Numbered from the stretch's first letter, positions 8,860-17,985 are shown. The stretch is 64,000 nt of DNA from Iodobacter ciconiae (GCF_003952345.1 NZ_CP034433.1:3813378-3877377); one strand, 5' to 3'. Numbers and translations are program-made. Notes: generated by a model not told the origin, from the sequence alone.

Positions 8860-9291
8860 TTACGACAACACGTAAGGATTGAAGCGAATCACCTCCACCC
8901 CCAGCCAGTCATTTAACTCTTTCATGCGCTCCTGCAAGGGCTCAATCTCGTTATAAGCAAACACCGTGGCAGCCTTCTCTACATCACCTAAACCGCCAGT
9001 ATTGTTTGGAATAATCCCCATCAGTTGCGCCGGTACACGGTGGGCGCTCAGCTGATCGTCACGGGTTACGTTCTTGATATTCCAGAAGTCATCCTTCGCC
9101 GCCACTTCTGAGATGGGCAAGATCTGCATGCCGTCTTTCTTGCCACCAGGCGCGTACACCATCAGATTTTTAAAATTGCCCGGGCCTTTACTGCCTTGTA
9201 GTGCGGTGCGCAAATCATCGATATAGCTTTCATTTTGGGCTGCGTCCGTCATGTACAGAATAAAACCGGCATGGCTAGCCGCGTCACGCAT
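8860..9291 (-). pseudogene. P2-like phage portal protein gpQ, C-terminal fragment
   Basis: These 143 residues match the second half of P2/PBSX-type portal proteins: SHAGFILYMTDAAQNESYIDDLR, a KGPGNFKNLMVYAPGG stretch, and the LSAHRVPAQLMGI segment. Full portals are about 340 residues, so the N-terminal half and capsid-binding region are missing. Upstream (towards 9300) the sequence switches abruptly into the tail of phage gpD on the other strand, so the truncation is a deletion junction rather than an internal start. Confidence 0.85.
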
Positions 9292-9360
9292 AGCCTGACC
9301 GATAGTGGCTACACCACGGCTTTGGAGTTGGAAGTAAAAGCAAGTGAGGTGGAAGGGTAA
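9289..9360 (+). pseudogene. P2-like late-control protein gpD, C-terminal tail (copy 1)
   Basis: From 9289 the plus strand reads HSLTDSGYTTALELEVKA and ends at TAA 9358-9360, resembling the extreme C-terminus of P2-type gpD. Only about 23 codons remain. The junction with gpQ at about 9290 fits a deletion running from gene Q to gene D, the two ends of the P2 late region. Confidence 0.6.
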
Positions 9361-9427
9361 GTTTTATACTTGAATGAAGTTTAAGCGCATGCTATACATG
9401 TATAGCAGTATTTTAAGGAGACCGCCC

Positions 9428-9652
9428 ATGTTAGCAATTCGCTTACCGGCTGAAATTGAAAACCGCTTAGACGTCTTGGCCAAGTCGACAGGCAGAACTA
9501 AAACTTTTTATGCAAAAGAAGCAATTCTTCAGCACTTGGATGATCTAGAAGATCTATACCTAGCCGAACAACGCTTAAAAGATATTCAAGAAGGACGGAC
9601 TAAAACCATTCCCCTTGAAGAAGTCATGATGAACTATGGCTTGGAAGGTTGA
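9428..9652 (+). CDS. ribbon-helix-helix antitoxin (RelB/ParD-type)
   Basis: This 74-residue protein has its ATG at 9428 preceded by AAGGAG; the upstream in-frame ATG at 9374 lacks a site. The N-terminus ([31 protein letters not shown]) is a typical ribbon-helix-helix DNA-binding domain; the acidic C-terminal half ([15 protein letters not shown]) would bind the toxin. It overlaps the toxin start by 17 bases, as in RelBE/ParDE operons, and should autorepress the pair. The toxin next door is frameshifted, so this antitoxin may now be an orphan. Confidence 0.85.
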   Translation: MLAIRLPAEIENRLDVLAKSTGRTKTFYAKEAILQHLDDLEDLYLAEQRLKDIQEGRTKTIPLEEVMMNYGLEG

Positions 9653-9907
9653 GTTTGCCCCCGCTGCCGTGCGGGAACTTGGCAAACTAGATCAACAAAT
9701 TGCACGTCGAATTCTAAAGTTTCTATTTGAACGAGTAGAGCGACACTAGACAATCCTCGCAGTATTGGAGAAGCACTTAAAGGCTCTCAATTAGGGGAGT
9801 TCTGGAAGTACCGTGTGGGTGATTACCGACTTATCAGCAGCATAGAAGATGGGGCCTTACGCATCCTCGTTGTGAAAATAGGTAATCGACGAGAAGCGTA
9901 CAAATAG
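9636..9907 (+). pseudogene. RelE/ParE-family toxin, inactivated by a 2-base insertion
   Basis: Reading from ATG 9636 gives [20 protein letters not shown]..., a RelE-fold start. At 9743-9746 the bases ACAC replace AC, shifting the frame into TAG at 9747-9749. If the extra AC is removed, the frame continues with a normal RelE ending ([42 protein letters not shown]) to TAG at 9905-9907. The missing half carries the catalytic arginine and aromatic residues of the family, so the current product should be inactive. Confidence 0.88.
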
Positions 9908-9925
9908 CTTTAGATCAAACCAAGC

Positions 9926-9950
9926 CCCTTTAAAATAAAGGGTTTTTTTT
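9926..9950 (+). terminator. Rho-independent terminator of the toxin-antitoxin operon
   Basis: CCCTTTA and TAAAGGG (9926-9942) form a 7-bp stem with an AAA loop, followed by eight T residues (9943-9950). Confidence 0.88.
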
Positions 9951-9973
9951 ATGCATGTAACTTACGCCGCTGC

Positions 9974-10041
9974 ATAGCTCAATTCTCCGGCCATACCACA
10001 GCTTTGGAATTAGAAGTGAAGGCTAGTTAGGTGGGCGATTA
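9974..10041 (+). pseudogene. gpD C-terminal tail (copy 2, degenerate)
   Basis: The stretch from CATAGC (about 9973) onwards aligns base by base with copy 1 at 9289-9360 and again encodes TTALELEVKAS, but with small indels before it and an in-frame TAG. Two diverged gpD tails therefore flank the toxin-antitoxin module. Confidence 0.6.
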
Positions 10042-10181
10042 AACTCGATTGGCTCAACTGGCGAAAATATCCCCGCACAGTTTTCTAATTGTTTTCGTGA
10101 AGGAAGGTAATCTATACCAATAGTAAACCCAAGCAAAAATACCAACACTAAGCACACCACATAAAGTAGCCATTTTGAAGT
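10023..10181 (-). pseudogene. 3' fragment of a small membrane protein gene cut by an IS
   Basis: On the minus strand an open frame runs from the IS edge: WLLYVVCLVLVFLLGFTIGI (one membrane helix), then a polar tail ending IEFNRPPN and a stop at 10023-10025. No start codon remains because the IS3-family element begins at 10182. Its family was not recognised, and it may be phage-derived. Confidence 0.45.
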
Positions 10182-10219
10182 GGTAATCCCCCCATTTTTA
10201 ATCGGGGTTAAAAGTAGAG

Positions 10220-11046
10220 CTAAGCAGCAAGTGCCAGTTTTTGTTTCAGCGTAATGCCACCCAAGGCCATATTCGGTCTTTTATTATTGTAAGTCCACAG
10301 CCAACTCGTGCCAAACTCTTGTACTTCGGCGATTGAATCAAATAAGTATTGATTTAGCCAGTCATATCCACAGTACGGTTGTAGCGTTCAACGTACGCAT
10401 TCTGTTGGGGGTTACCCGGTTGGATGTGCTCCAGCCGAATATCTCGCCTGGCCGCCCAATTGAGTAAGGTTCGCTGATGTACTCTGGGCTATTATCGCTA
10501 CGAATGGCTTTCGGTTTACCTTGCCATTCAATGATTTGCTCTAACACACGGACCACACGCTCTGCAGGTAAGGACAGATCAATTTCCATTGCCAAACCCT
10601 CATGATTAAAGTCGTCAATGACGTTCAATAAACGGTAGCTACGCCATCCGCCAGCTGGTCATGCATAAAATCCATCGACCAGCATTCGTTGATATGCTCC
10701 GGTACGGGGCCAGTGGCTCAGGCTTGGCGCGAATCAAGCGCTTATGCGGTTTGATTCGCAGATTGAGCGCCAATTGTCGGTAAATCCGATATACACGCTT
10801 GTGATTCCAGCGATGGCCTTTCACATTCCGCAAATACAAATAGCACAAACCAAAACCCCAGTTTCGCTGATTTTGTGTCAACGTAATCAACTGATCGGCG
10901 ATCTGCCGGTTGACGCTCGATTGTTGGCTGACATAGCGATAACAAGTTTGGCTGATGCCAAACGCCAAGCAGGCCACCTTTATGATTGCGCGTTGTTCTT
11001 TAACCACTCGCCGTGCCATCTCGCGCCGTCGAGATGGCGTTACCAC
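10220..11046 (-). pseudogene. IS3-family transposase orfB, frameshifted
   Basis: The integrase-like part of the transposase is spread over several frames. An N-terminal piece (HTH_21 region, SQTCYRYVSQQ then NWGFGLCYLYLRNVKGH) runs 11046-10639. The catalytic core follows (NVIDDFNHEGLAMEIDLSLPAERV, then SDNSPEYIS) from 10628. A final piece ends GGITLKQKLALAA, stopping at 10220-10222. At least two frameshifts (near 10640-10690 and near 10450) make it non-functional. Confidence 0.85.
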
Positions 11047-11306
11047 TTTTTTTCGAGCGCTTCCCGGACGATTTCAGCCTTCAGGCGCTCTTCGGCATAC
11101 ATTTTTTTGAGGCGACGATTTTCGTCTTCCAGCTCTTTAAGGCGCGCCATCATGGAGGCGTCCATGCCTCCAAATTTCGCGCGCCATTTATAAAAAGTAG
11201 CCGAGCTAAAGCTATGTTCGCGACAGAGCTCAGCGACAGGACTGCCGCCTTCGGCTTGCTTAAGGATGGTAATGATTTGGCTATCGGTAAAACGGGATGA
11301 TTTCAT
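11040..11306 (-). CDS. IS3-family transposase orfA (helix-turn-helix)
   Basis: This 88-residue DNA-binding subunit has its start at 11306 (MKSSRFTD), preceded by a GAGGAAG site, in the same position as in copy 2. The HTH_8 domain (SDSQI-type start, [24 protein letters not shown]) is followed by a leucine zipper-like helix (LKELEDENRRLKKMYAEERLK). It overlaps orfB by a few bases, the usual arrangement for programmed frameshifting. It is intact, but orfB is dead. Confidence 0.9.
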   Translation of the reverse strand: MKSSRFTDSQIITILKQAEGGSPVAELCREHSFSSATFYKWRAKFGGMDASMMARLKELEDENRRLKKMYAEERLKAEIVREALEKKW

Positions 11307-11469
11307 GTAAAACTTCCTCAAATTCATTACGAGAAAATTCTACTTAAAACGACGATTATTTGGCGGGGGGATTACCGTTTTGAGCGTGCTTAAATATACC
11401 GCTCGAAAGCTTCAGAAAAAACAGCCCTTGTTGATAAAGGTTTTTTTTCGCCGATGCTATTTGGCCGCC

Positions 11470-11497
11470 GCCCGCCGCCCGCCGCCCGCCGCCCGCC
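11470..11497. repeat. heptanucleotide tandem repeat (GCCCGCC)x4
   Basis: Four exact GCCCGCC units with partial units on both sides (about 11464-11503). It lies about 190 bases upstream of the start at 11690, in the leader of the CBS/nucleotidyltransferase gene. The unit length of seven is prone to slippage and would change promoter or leader spacing. Confidence 0.9.
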
Positions 11498-11689
11498 GCC
11501 AGCAATTGCCAAATGCTTTGTATATGTGGCTACTCACTGAATTAAAATGGGTTTTTCTTTGTGAAGCTCCGTGCTCTCTGTGGTTTAAGATCCGGGTTTT
11601 ACTGTGTAATATCAGATTCTCATCAATAAACAGGCTGATCTGCCTGCCTTACCCCGCTATTAAACCTAAAACGAGTGATTGGGGGACTT

Positions 11690-13483
11690 ATGACGACATC
11701 TTTTGATTTTAATCGTGCGCCGTTTAATAGCCTGAATACGGCCGAGTGTGATCGCATCACTGCCGCTCTGGATGTGGCTTATTACTCTGCGGGATCCGTG
11801 ATTCAGCAGGAGGGCGAGGTGGTGGATGCCTTACTGGTGGTGATGAAAGGGCTGGTCAGGGAGGCGGGCGAGGCTAGTTTTTATGGCTGTTTTGATGTGC
11901 TCGATAGTAAATCGCTACTCAATGGTAAGGCTTGCTGCACTTTGCATGCGCATGAAGACACGCTGCTTTGGTATATCCGCCGTGATGTCGTGATGAAAGT
12001 GAGCGATGGTAATAGCCAGTTTGCGGCATTTTTTTATGCTGATGTGGCGCGTAAACTGGCAGCGCTGGGCCGCCCGGTGCAAGAGCTGCAGCCAAGGGTG
12101 GGTGATGCGGTATTGCATATGCCTTGCTGGCTGGCAGAAAGCGCCACAGTGATGGATGCGGCGCGGCTTATGAAACGCGCGCACAGCCGTGCGGTGCTGG
12201 TACGGGAAACTTCGGGCATGGGGATTTTTACTCAGAGTGATTTACGCAATGTGGTGGTAGATGGGCTGGATGCAAATTGTGAGGCGATTTACCGCCATCT
12301 AAAGCGCCCGCTTATTTGTGTAAAATGTGATGACGATTTACACCATGCCATGTTGCTGATGATGCGTCATTCGGTGCAAAGGCTGATTGTGCTGGAGGGT
12401 GACGAGGTTTGCGGCGTGCTGGAGCAGGTCGAGCTGATGTCGGCCTTTTTTAATAACACAAATAATCCCCGTGGCATTACCGCGCAAATTGGCCGTGCCA
12501 ATTGTCCTGATGAGCTTATGGCGGCGGTCAAAAGCACCCAGCAATTAATACGTACACTGCATAGTAATGGCATGAAAATTACTCTGCTGGCCGAGCTGGT
12601 GGGTGAGATTCGTCAGCGTTTATTCAGCAGGTTGTTTACGCTACTGGCCCCGCCGGAGATGTTGCAGCATGTGTGTCTGCTGGTTTTAGGCTCGGAAGGG
12701 CGTGGCGAGCAGATATTAAATACCGATCAGGATAATGCGCTGATTATTGAAGACGGCTATCAGCACCCGGATTTAGAGCGCGTCTGTGAGCAATTTAATC
12801 AACAGCTCATTACCTTTGGCTATCCGCCCTGCCCCGGTCTGGTCATGGTTTCTAATCCACAATGGCGGCAAAGTGTGACGGGCTATAAGCGGCAGATGAA
12901 TATCTGGAGCAGCAGTGCCAGCAGTGAAAACGTCATGCAAATGGCGATCTGGCTGGATGCACGACCTGTTTGCGGGCAGGTGGCTTTGTTTGAGGGTCTG
13001 CGCCATTATTTGCAGCAGGATTTAGGCGATAACGCCGCGTTTTTATCCCGTTTTGCGCTTCCGGTGGAGCAATTTGCCCCGCCAATTAATCTGTTTTCCA
13101 GGCTGATTGCGACTTCCGGGCCGGATAAGCACGCGCTCGATATCAAAAAAGGTGGCATTTTTCCTGTGGTACATGGCCTGCGCAGCCTTGGGCTGGAATA
13201 TGGAGTGGACGATTGCAATAGTTATCAGCGTATCCAGCGCTTAAGTGAGATGGGGCATCTAAGCGAGGGCTTTGGCCTTGATCTGGCTGAATCTCTTGCG
13301 TTTTTACAAGGCTTGCAACTTAAAGCCGGGCTAGTGAATCAGGCGATGGATAAGCCGGTTGATCATCTGATTGATCCGGCTGCTTTAACCACGCTGGAGC
13401 GTGAGCTACTGAAAGACACACTCTTGGTCGTCAGGCAATTTCGCCAGCTGATCAGCCACCATTTTAAGCTGGGTATGTTGTGA
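11690..13483 (+). CDS. DUF294 nucleotidyltransferase with cNMP-like and CBS domains
   Basis: A 597-residue cytoplasmic signalling protein. The ATG at 11690 is chosen because GGGG lies just upstream; the in-frame ATG at 11675 has no site. Order: an N-terminal cyclic-nucleotide-binding-like barrel (about 1-125), a CBS pair (about 140-260), a DUF294 nucleotidyltransferase core (GSEGRGEQ then NTDQDNALI, about 335-352, with the acidic metal ligands) and a C-terminal helical DUF294_C domain. Such GlnD-like proteins often sit beside a DnaQ-type exonuclease, as here, where the next gene's GTG start overlaps this TGA. The ligand and nucleotidylated target are unknown. Confidence 0.88.
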   Translation: MTTSFDFNRAPFNSLNTAECDRITAALDVAYYSAGSVIQQEGEVVDALLVVMKGLVREAGEASFYGCFDVLDSKSLLNGKACCTLHAHEDTLLWYIRRDVVMKVSDGNSQFAAFFYADVARKLAALGRPVQELQPRVGDAVLHMPCWLAESATVMDAARLMKRAHSRAVLVRETSGMGIFTQSDLRNVVVDGLDANCEAIYRHLKRPLICVKCDDDLHHAMLLMMRHSVQRLIVLEGDEVCGVLEQVELMSAFFNNTNNPRGITAQIGRANCPDELMAAVKSTQQLIRTLHSNGMKITLLAELVGEIRQRLFSRLFTLLAPPEMLQHVCLLVLGSEGRGEQILNTDQDNALIIEDGYQHPDLERVCEQFNQQLITFGYPPCPGLVMVSNPQWRQSVTGYKRQMNIWSSSASSENVMQMAIWLDARPVCGQVALFEGLRHYLQQDLGDNAAFLSRFALPVEQFAPPINLFSRLIATSGPDKHALDIKKGGIFPVVHGLRSLGLEYGVDDCNSYQRIQRLSEMGHLSEGFGLDLAESLAFLQGLQLKAGLVNQAMDKPVDHLIDPAALTTLERELLKDTLLVVRQFRQLISHHFKLGML

Positions 13484-14103
13484 GCTGGAGTTATTGGCAT
13501 CGCTGGCGCAGATCGCGCAGCCTGGCTTTGGCAAATCCTCAGTTTGCATACCTATGGGATGAGCCTTGCACTGATGAATATGTAAGCCTTGATTGTGAAA
13601 TGAGCTGCCTCGACCCAAAGCAGGCGGAGATCTTAAGCATTGCCGCGATCAGAATTAAAGGCGCGCGGATTATTGTTTCAGAGCATCTTAAATTACTGGT
13701 GAAACCCGCAGGGCAGATCGATCCGGCCAGTATTGCAGTACATGGCCTGCGTGCGCAGGATGTGCAAAATGGTATGGCAATAGAGACAGCGCTGGCCGAG
13801 CTGCTGCACTTTATCGGGCCACGGCCTTTGGTGGGCTATTACTTGGAGTTTGACCTGGCGGTGCTTAACCGCCTGCTAAAACCGTTGCTGGGCGTGGCTT
13901 TGCCCAATGCAGCGATTGAGGTTTCGGCGCTGTTTTATGATCAAATGGTGACAGCACATCGCCCCGATGTGGATTTAAGTCTGAGCCATATTCTGCAAAC
14001 ACTGAATCTGCCGGATTTGCCCCGGCATGATCCGCTGAACGATGCACTTCTGGCTGCGATGGTGTTTTTAAAGCTGCGCTGCCAGCCCTCTCTCATACCT
14101 TAA
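13480..14103 (+). CDS. DnaQ-like 3'-5' exonuclease
   Basis: This 207-residue protein starts at GTG 13480, overlapping the previous stop (GTGA), so it is translationally coupled to the nucleotidyltransferase. DEDD-family motifs are visible: Exo I with VSLDCEMS (Asp 38, Glu 40), Exo II with LVGYYLEFDLAVLNRL (catalytic Asp), and Exo III with LPRHDPLNDALLA (His and Asp). This matches the epsilon-like exonuclease of the DUF294 pair rather than the true polymerase subunit; no polymerase genes are near. Its 3' end overlaps the convergent methyltransferase by 36 bases. Confidence 0.88.
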   Translation: MSWSYWHRWRRSRSLALANPQFAYLWDEPCTDEYVSLDCEMSCLDPKQAEILSIAAIRIKGARIIVSEHLKLLVKPAGQIDPASIAVHGLRAQDVQNGMAIETALAELLHFIGPRPLVGYYLEFDLAVLNRLLKPLLGVALPNAAIEVSALFYDQMVTAHRPDVDLSLSHILQTLNLPDLPRHDPLNDALLAAMVFLKLRCQPSLIP

Positions 14104-14823
14104 TAGCCTGCCTTTATAAGCACGGCCGTCATGCAGGGGCGTGTTGATCAGTGTTTCACGTAGGCTAAATCCATGCCCTGCCATCTGCCGGTTAAAGGCG
14201 CTTCGATTACCCCGGTTGGGATCAATAATCAGCACTTCGGCATGGGCGGCGGAATGGCGGCTGATAAAAGCAGAGAGTGCGACGGGTTGGTTACGCTCAT
14301 ACAGCACATCGCTGCCGATGATTAGATCAAACTGGCCCAGCCCGGTATTGGTTCGCTCCCAGTTGCCGGTACTGTATTTCAGCCCGGGCAGGGTATTGAG
14401 CTGCAAGTTTGCTTTAAGAAAGGTTTCGGTCAGGGGGTGACAATCACTGGCGGTGATATTGCCATTTCTTCGGTGCACGACCATGCTTGCCAGTGCCAGC
14501 CCGCAGCCAATTTCTAAAATTCGCCGTTCGCCTAAAACATAAACCTGCATTAAATCAGCCAGCTTTTGTGCCGATGGCCATATTTGCCCGAACAGCGGCC
14601 AGCAAGCGGGCGAGATACCGGCATTTTCTGCTTCGCCCAGGGGATCAAAGTATTGTTGAATATCGAGCAGCGAGCGGATGTTTAAATCCAGACCGCCAGC
14701 AACGGCGACCTCCTGAGTTTTGATCTGGTAGCCAAGCGGAGTATGGGGCATGAAAGCCTTGTGTAGATGCGGCGTAGGATACTTTTCGAACCGACGCAAC
14801 GCTTCCTTAGAAGGGCTTTGCAA
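14068..14823 (-). CDS. class I SAM-dependent methyltransferase (protein methyltransferase-like)
   Basis: The product has up to 251 residues; the start could also be the internal Met at about residue 25. The Rossmann motif I is ILEIGCGLALAS (about 102-113), an acidic ASDCHPLT follows strand 2, and post-I DLIIGSDVLYERNQ matches the METTL21/nicotinamide-N-methyltransferase-like branch that modifies lysines of proteins. The WPLFGQIWPSAQKLA segment before motif I (a W-x-x-G-x-x-x-W-P-like element) supports that branch. It converges on the exonuclease gene with a short overlap. The substrate is unknown. Confidence 0.75.
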   Translation of the reverse strand: MQSPSKEALRRFEKYPTPHLHKAFMPHTPLGYQIKTQEVAVAGGLDLNIRSLLDIQQYFDPLGEAENAGISPACWPLFGQIWPSAQKLADLMQVYVLGERRILEIGCGLALASMVVHRRNGNITASDCHPLTETFLKANLQLNTLPGLKYSTGNWERTNTGLGQFDLIIGSDVLYERNQPVALSAFISRHSAAHAEVLIIDPNRGNRSAFNRQMAGHGFSLRETLINTPLHDGRAYKGRLLRYERGLAAQL

Positions 14824-15144
14824 GAAAGATTAGAATTCGGCGGGGCAGAAGTTAGAAGGGCATTGATGCTAACACTCATTTTATGAAGAGGGGCGTTTTC
14901 TTGCTAAAAGGGTATTAGGGACAAGATGCGGTGGCTGGATATGTTTGCATTGTCCGTATCATATTGTATTCATTGTTTTTTTTGGCTAGTTGTTATATGA
15001 GAAGAAAGGCTTGTTTGGGAAGAGGTTTTTTGTGTTTTTTTCTTCACTTTTTAACCCGCTTTATATGGAAATACTTACACAGGCAGGTTTAAATAGGGCT
15101 ATCCTTACACATCAATTCTTCCTTTTTTATTAAAGGTGACATTC
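14824..15144. other. divergent promoter region
   Basis: About 320 bases between the minus-strand methyltransferase and the plus-strand chemoreceptor. It must hold both promoters. The second half is AT-rich with long T-runs, but I cannot place a specific element. Confidence 0.4.
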
Positions 15145-17172
15145 ATGAAAAAGCTTGGTTTTCGAGCAAAAATAATGCTAACGGTGCTGGGCTCTTTGCT
15201 TGTCATTTTAGGATTGATGTTGTCTGTGCTGGCCTGGAATACGCGCCAGGAAATGAGCGCCGAAGCATTTGTCAGTGCAGAAAATATGGCGAAATACTAT
15301 GCGCAATTTGCAAAAAATGTACTGGAAAAACCGCTGGGGCCGCTATACACCCTCGTGAGTGATCTGGAAAACAGCAAGCAGCATGGCGTATTGCAACGTA
15401 ACCAGATTAATAGCCTGTTGTTGCAAGCATTAAAAGACAATGATGATATTTATGATTTATGGCTGATTTATGAGCACGGTAAATTTGATGGTAAAGATGC
15501 TGAATTTACCAAGGATAAAACGGCCTATCCCTCAGGAGCCTATGCGCCATGGGCTTTGCGTAAGGGCGATAAAGTAGAGTTGATCGAGTATGCCTATGAT
15601 CCGGGGATGGATGAGGCCGAAATCAGTAAATGGGAAGAGTCTTATTATGGCGGGGCTTATTACACGGCACCTAAAGCGTCCGGTAAACAATCGGTAATTG
15701 AGCCTTATGTTGATAGTGATACCAAAGTCTTAATGATGTCGTTTGCCTTGCCTATTCAGCATCAGGGCCAGTTTTTGGGGGTGGCGGGCAGTGATATTCC
15801 TATGGGTGATCTGCAATCCACACTGAGCCATGTCAAAGTATTTGAAAGTGGATTTATCAGTCTGGTTAGTGCTGCCGGTATTTATGGCAGTCATCCTGAT
15901 TCTGAGCTTTTGGCCAAGCCTGTGGATAGCCATGTCATACCTGCAAGTGTCCTGGCTGAAATACAGAATGGTAAATCTTTGCATATCGAAAATGGTGGAT
16001 TTATCCGTTTTCTTATGCCGGTTCAAATGGGAAAAACCGGTACCGTCTGGAGTTTGGTGATTAATGTGCCCGTGGCAGAATTCTATGCACGCTCTGACCG
16101 ATTGCTGCGTATGTCTCTTTTAATTGGCGGGCTGGGTTTATTTATATTATCGATTATTTTATCAGCCACATTGAGTTATTTGACCCGGCCGATTTTGCGA
16201 TTAAATCTGGCCATGATGCAATTGTCGGAAGGAGATGCTGATTTAAGCTCTCGTCTGGAGGTAAGTAGTGGTGATGAAATAGGCCGTACTTCGCAGGCAT
16301 TTAATTTATTTGTAGCGTCTTTAGCCAAAATGATAGAGATGGTTAAGCTGCAGGTAAAAGAGCTCAATGCTCAAATTGCCCAGCTTGCGGTGCATACCGA
16401 TACTGTAGCCAAGGGCTCGTCAACCCAGGCAAAGGCTGCGGAGCAAACGGCGAGTGCCATTGAAGCTGTTTCGGTGGGAATTAGCTCGATTGCGGAAAAC
16501 GCTCATGTGGCAGAAAACATGAGTGGTGAAGCAGAAAAAAATGCACGGGAAGCCGAGCTGGGTGTGCGGGCAACATCCGGGGAAATCGCAAAAATTGAAG
16601 CGGTAGTGAAAGCGCAGTCTGTGCTAATGAACGGTTTAAGAGCTCGCTCCACAGAGATTTCAAATGTGATAAATGTGATTCGCGGCGTGGCAGATCAGAC
16701 CAATCTGCTTGCTTTAAATGCAGCCATTGAAGCGGCCAGAGCGGGCGAGCAGGGGCGAGGCTTTGCGGTAGTGGCTGATGAAGTCAGAAAGCTTGCTGAG
16801 AACACTAGCAATGCCACTTTGGATATCGGCAAAATGATCACACTGATTCAGGATGAAACCATGCAGGCAGCACAGGGTATGGAGCTGGCTTTACAGCAGG
16901 TGACAGAAGGTGTTCAGTTATCCAGAGAAGCGGCTAATCAAATTGCGGAAATTACGGCGGGCACAAATAAAATGTCCGAAAGTGTGCATTACATCGCTAA
17001 AACAACAGCTCAGCAATCTAAAGCAACCGGGGAGATCTCGCTCAATATCGAGCAGATCAATACCATGGTTCATGATAATAACCAGGCCTTGCAACAGGTG
17101 CGTGATGCCGCCAGAAACTTAAGTGATCTTTCTTCTGATTTACAAAAAGTGGTAGACCGGTTTAAAGTTTGA
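15145..17172 (+). CDS. methyl-accepting chemotaxis protein (dCACHE sensor)
   Basis: A 675-residue transmembrane chemoreceptor. The ATG at 15145 has AAAGGTGA upstream and is preferred to the in-frame GTG at 15136. Layout: TM1 about 10-30, a large periplasmic double-CACHE domain (about 35-300) with [14 protein letters not shown] and an [16 protein letters not shown] patch, TM2 about 315-340, HAMP (about 340-395), then a cytoplasmic signalling domain whose hairpin tip reads [19 protein letters not shown]. It would bind small molecules in the periplasm and control CheA. It is monocistronic, and the ligand is unknown. Confidence 0.93.
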   Translation: MKKLGFRAKIMLTVLGSLLVILGLMLSVLAWNTRQEMSAEAFVSAENMAKYYAQFAKNVLEKPLGPLYTLVSDLENSKQHGVLQRNQINSLLLQALKDNDDIYDLWLIYEHGKFDGKDAEFTKDKTAYPSGAYAPWALRKGDKVELIEYAYDPGMDEAEISKWEESYYGGAYYTAPKASGKQSVIEPYVDSDTKVLMMSFALPIQHQGQFLGVAGSDIPMGDLQSTLSHVKVFESGFISLVSAAGIYGSHPDSELLAKPVDSHVIPASVLAEIQNGKSLHIENGGFIRFLMPVQMGKTGTVWSLVINVPVAEFYARSDRLLRMSLLIGGLGLFILSIILSATLSYLTRPILRLNLAMMQLSEGDADLSSRLEVSSGDEIGRTSQAFNLFVASLAKMIEMVKLQVKELNAQIAQLAVHTDTVAKGSSTQAKAAEQTASAIEAVSVGISSIAENAHVAENMSGEAEKNAREAELGVRATSGEIAKIEAVVKAQSVLMNGLRARSTEISNVINVIRGVADQTNLLALNAAIEAARAGEQGRGFAVVADEVRKLAENTSNATLDIGKMITLIQDETMQAAQGMELALQQVTEGVQLSREAANQIAEITAGTNKMSESVHYIAKTTAQQSKATGEISLNIEQINTMVHDNNQALQQVRDAARNLSDLSSDLQKVVDRFKV

Positions 17173-17351
17173 GTACCCCTGTTCATCGCTCGCTTTATAA
17201 AAAGAGCATAAATAGGCTGCAGGTGCATGTATCATAAATACTTCATTGAGAAAAGTTATGCTGAAGATGCACTTTGTTGATTGGACAGATTCTGATTTTT
17301 TGCTCTAGAATGCAGCGGGGTTTATTTTTATAAAATATTAGGAGCATCAGC

Positions 17352-17957
17352 ATGGCCGTACTCGTTGGTAAAAGCGCACCAGATTTCACCGCAGCAGCCG
17401 TTCTCGGTAATGGCGAGATCGTAGATAGCTACAACTTTAAGGCAGCAACCGCTGGTAAGTACGCCGTGGTGTTCTTCTATCCACTCGATTTCACTTTTGT
17501 TTGCCCATCCGAGCTGATCGCATTTGATCACCGTCTTGCAGAGTTCAAAGCCCGCAATGTGGAAGTTATCGGTGTGTCGATCGACAGCCAGTTTACTCAC
17601 GCTGCATGGCGTAATACTCCGGTAGAAAAAGGCGGTATTGGCCAGGTTGGTTATACCCTGGTGGCGGATATCAAGCATGAAATTTGCCAGGCTTTTGATG
17701 TAGAGCTCGCTGGTGCTGGCGTTGCATTACGCGGCTCTTTTCTGATCGACAAATCCGGTGTTGTTCAGCATCAGGTGGTTAATAACCTGCCGCTGGGGCG
17801 TGATATCAGCGAAATGCTGCGCGTTGTAGACGCACTGCAATTTACTGAAGAGCACGGTGAAGTTTGCCCGGCTGGCTGGAACAAGGGCAAATCAGGCATG
17901 AAGGCAGATGCTGCCGGTGTTGCAGATTATCTGGCTAAAAACGCTAAAGATCTGTAA
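17352..17957 (+). CDS. typical 2-Cys peroxiredoxin (AhpC/Tsa family)
   Basis: A 201-residue cytoplasmic peroxidase reducing H2O2 and alkyl hydroperoxides. The peroxidatic Cys lies in DFTFVCPSE with the preceding FYPLDF, and the resolving Cys in EVCPAGW near the C-terminus, followed by a GKSGMKAD tail. The AxRGSFLID strand is also typical. The start has TAGGAG upstream. It stands alone with a strong terminator at 17986-18023. No ahpF or OxyR gene is adjacent. Confidence 0.95.
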   Translation: MAVLVGKSAPDFTAAAVLGNGEIVDSYNFKAATAGKYAVVFFYPLDFTFVCPSELIAFDHRLAEFKARNVEVIGVSIDSQFTHAAWRNTPVEKGGIGQVGYTLVADIKHEICQAFDVELAGAGVALRGSFLIDKSGVVQHQVVNNLPLGRDISEMLRVVDALQFTEEHGEVCPAGWNKGKSGMKADAAGVADYLAKNAKDL

Positions 17958-17985
17958 TTGTTTTAATGCTTTGATTTAAAACGAT

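Larger units (their letters stand above)
10182..11376 (-). mobile_element. IS3-family element (IS407-like), copy 1
   Basis: The element is about 1195 bp, bounded by terminal inverted repeats GGTAATCCCCCC (10182-10193) and its complement (11365-11376). It encodes orfA and a broken orfB on the minus strand. The flanking bases (AAGT left, GTTT right) do not form a target duplication, which suggests recombination after insertion. A second, more similar-length copy lies at 26665-27858 in the opposite orientation. Confidence 0.9.

Noticed and set aside
8605..8916. Plus-strand frame of 103 codons
   Set aside because: Overlaps a terminator and the gpQ tail, has no ribosome site and low-quality codon pattern.
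11380..11706. Plus-strand frame crossing the heptamer repeat
   Set aside because: Composition follows the repeat and it overlaps the true start at 11690; no protein features.
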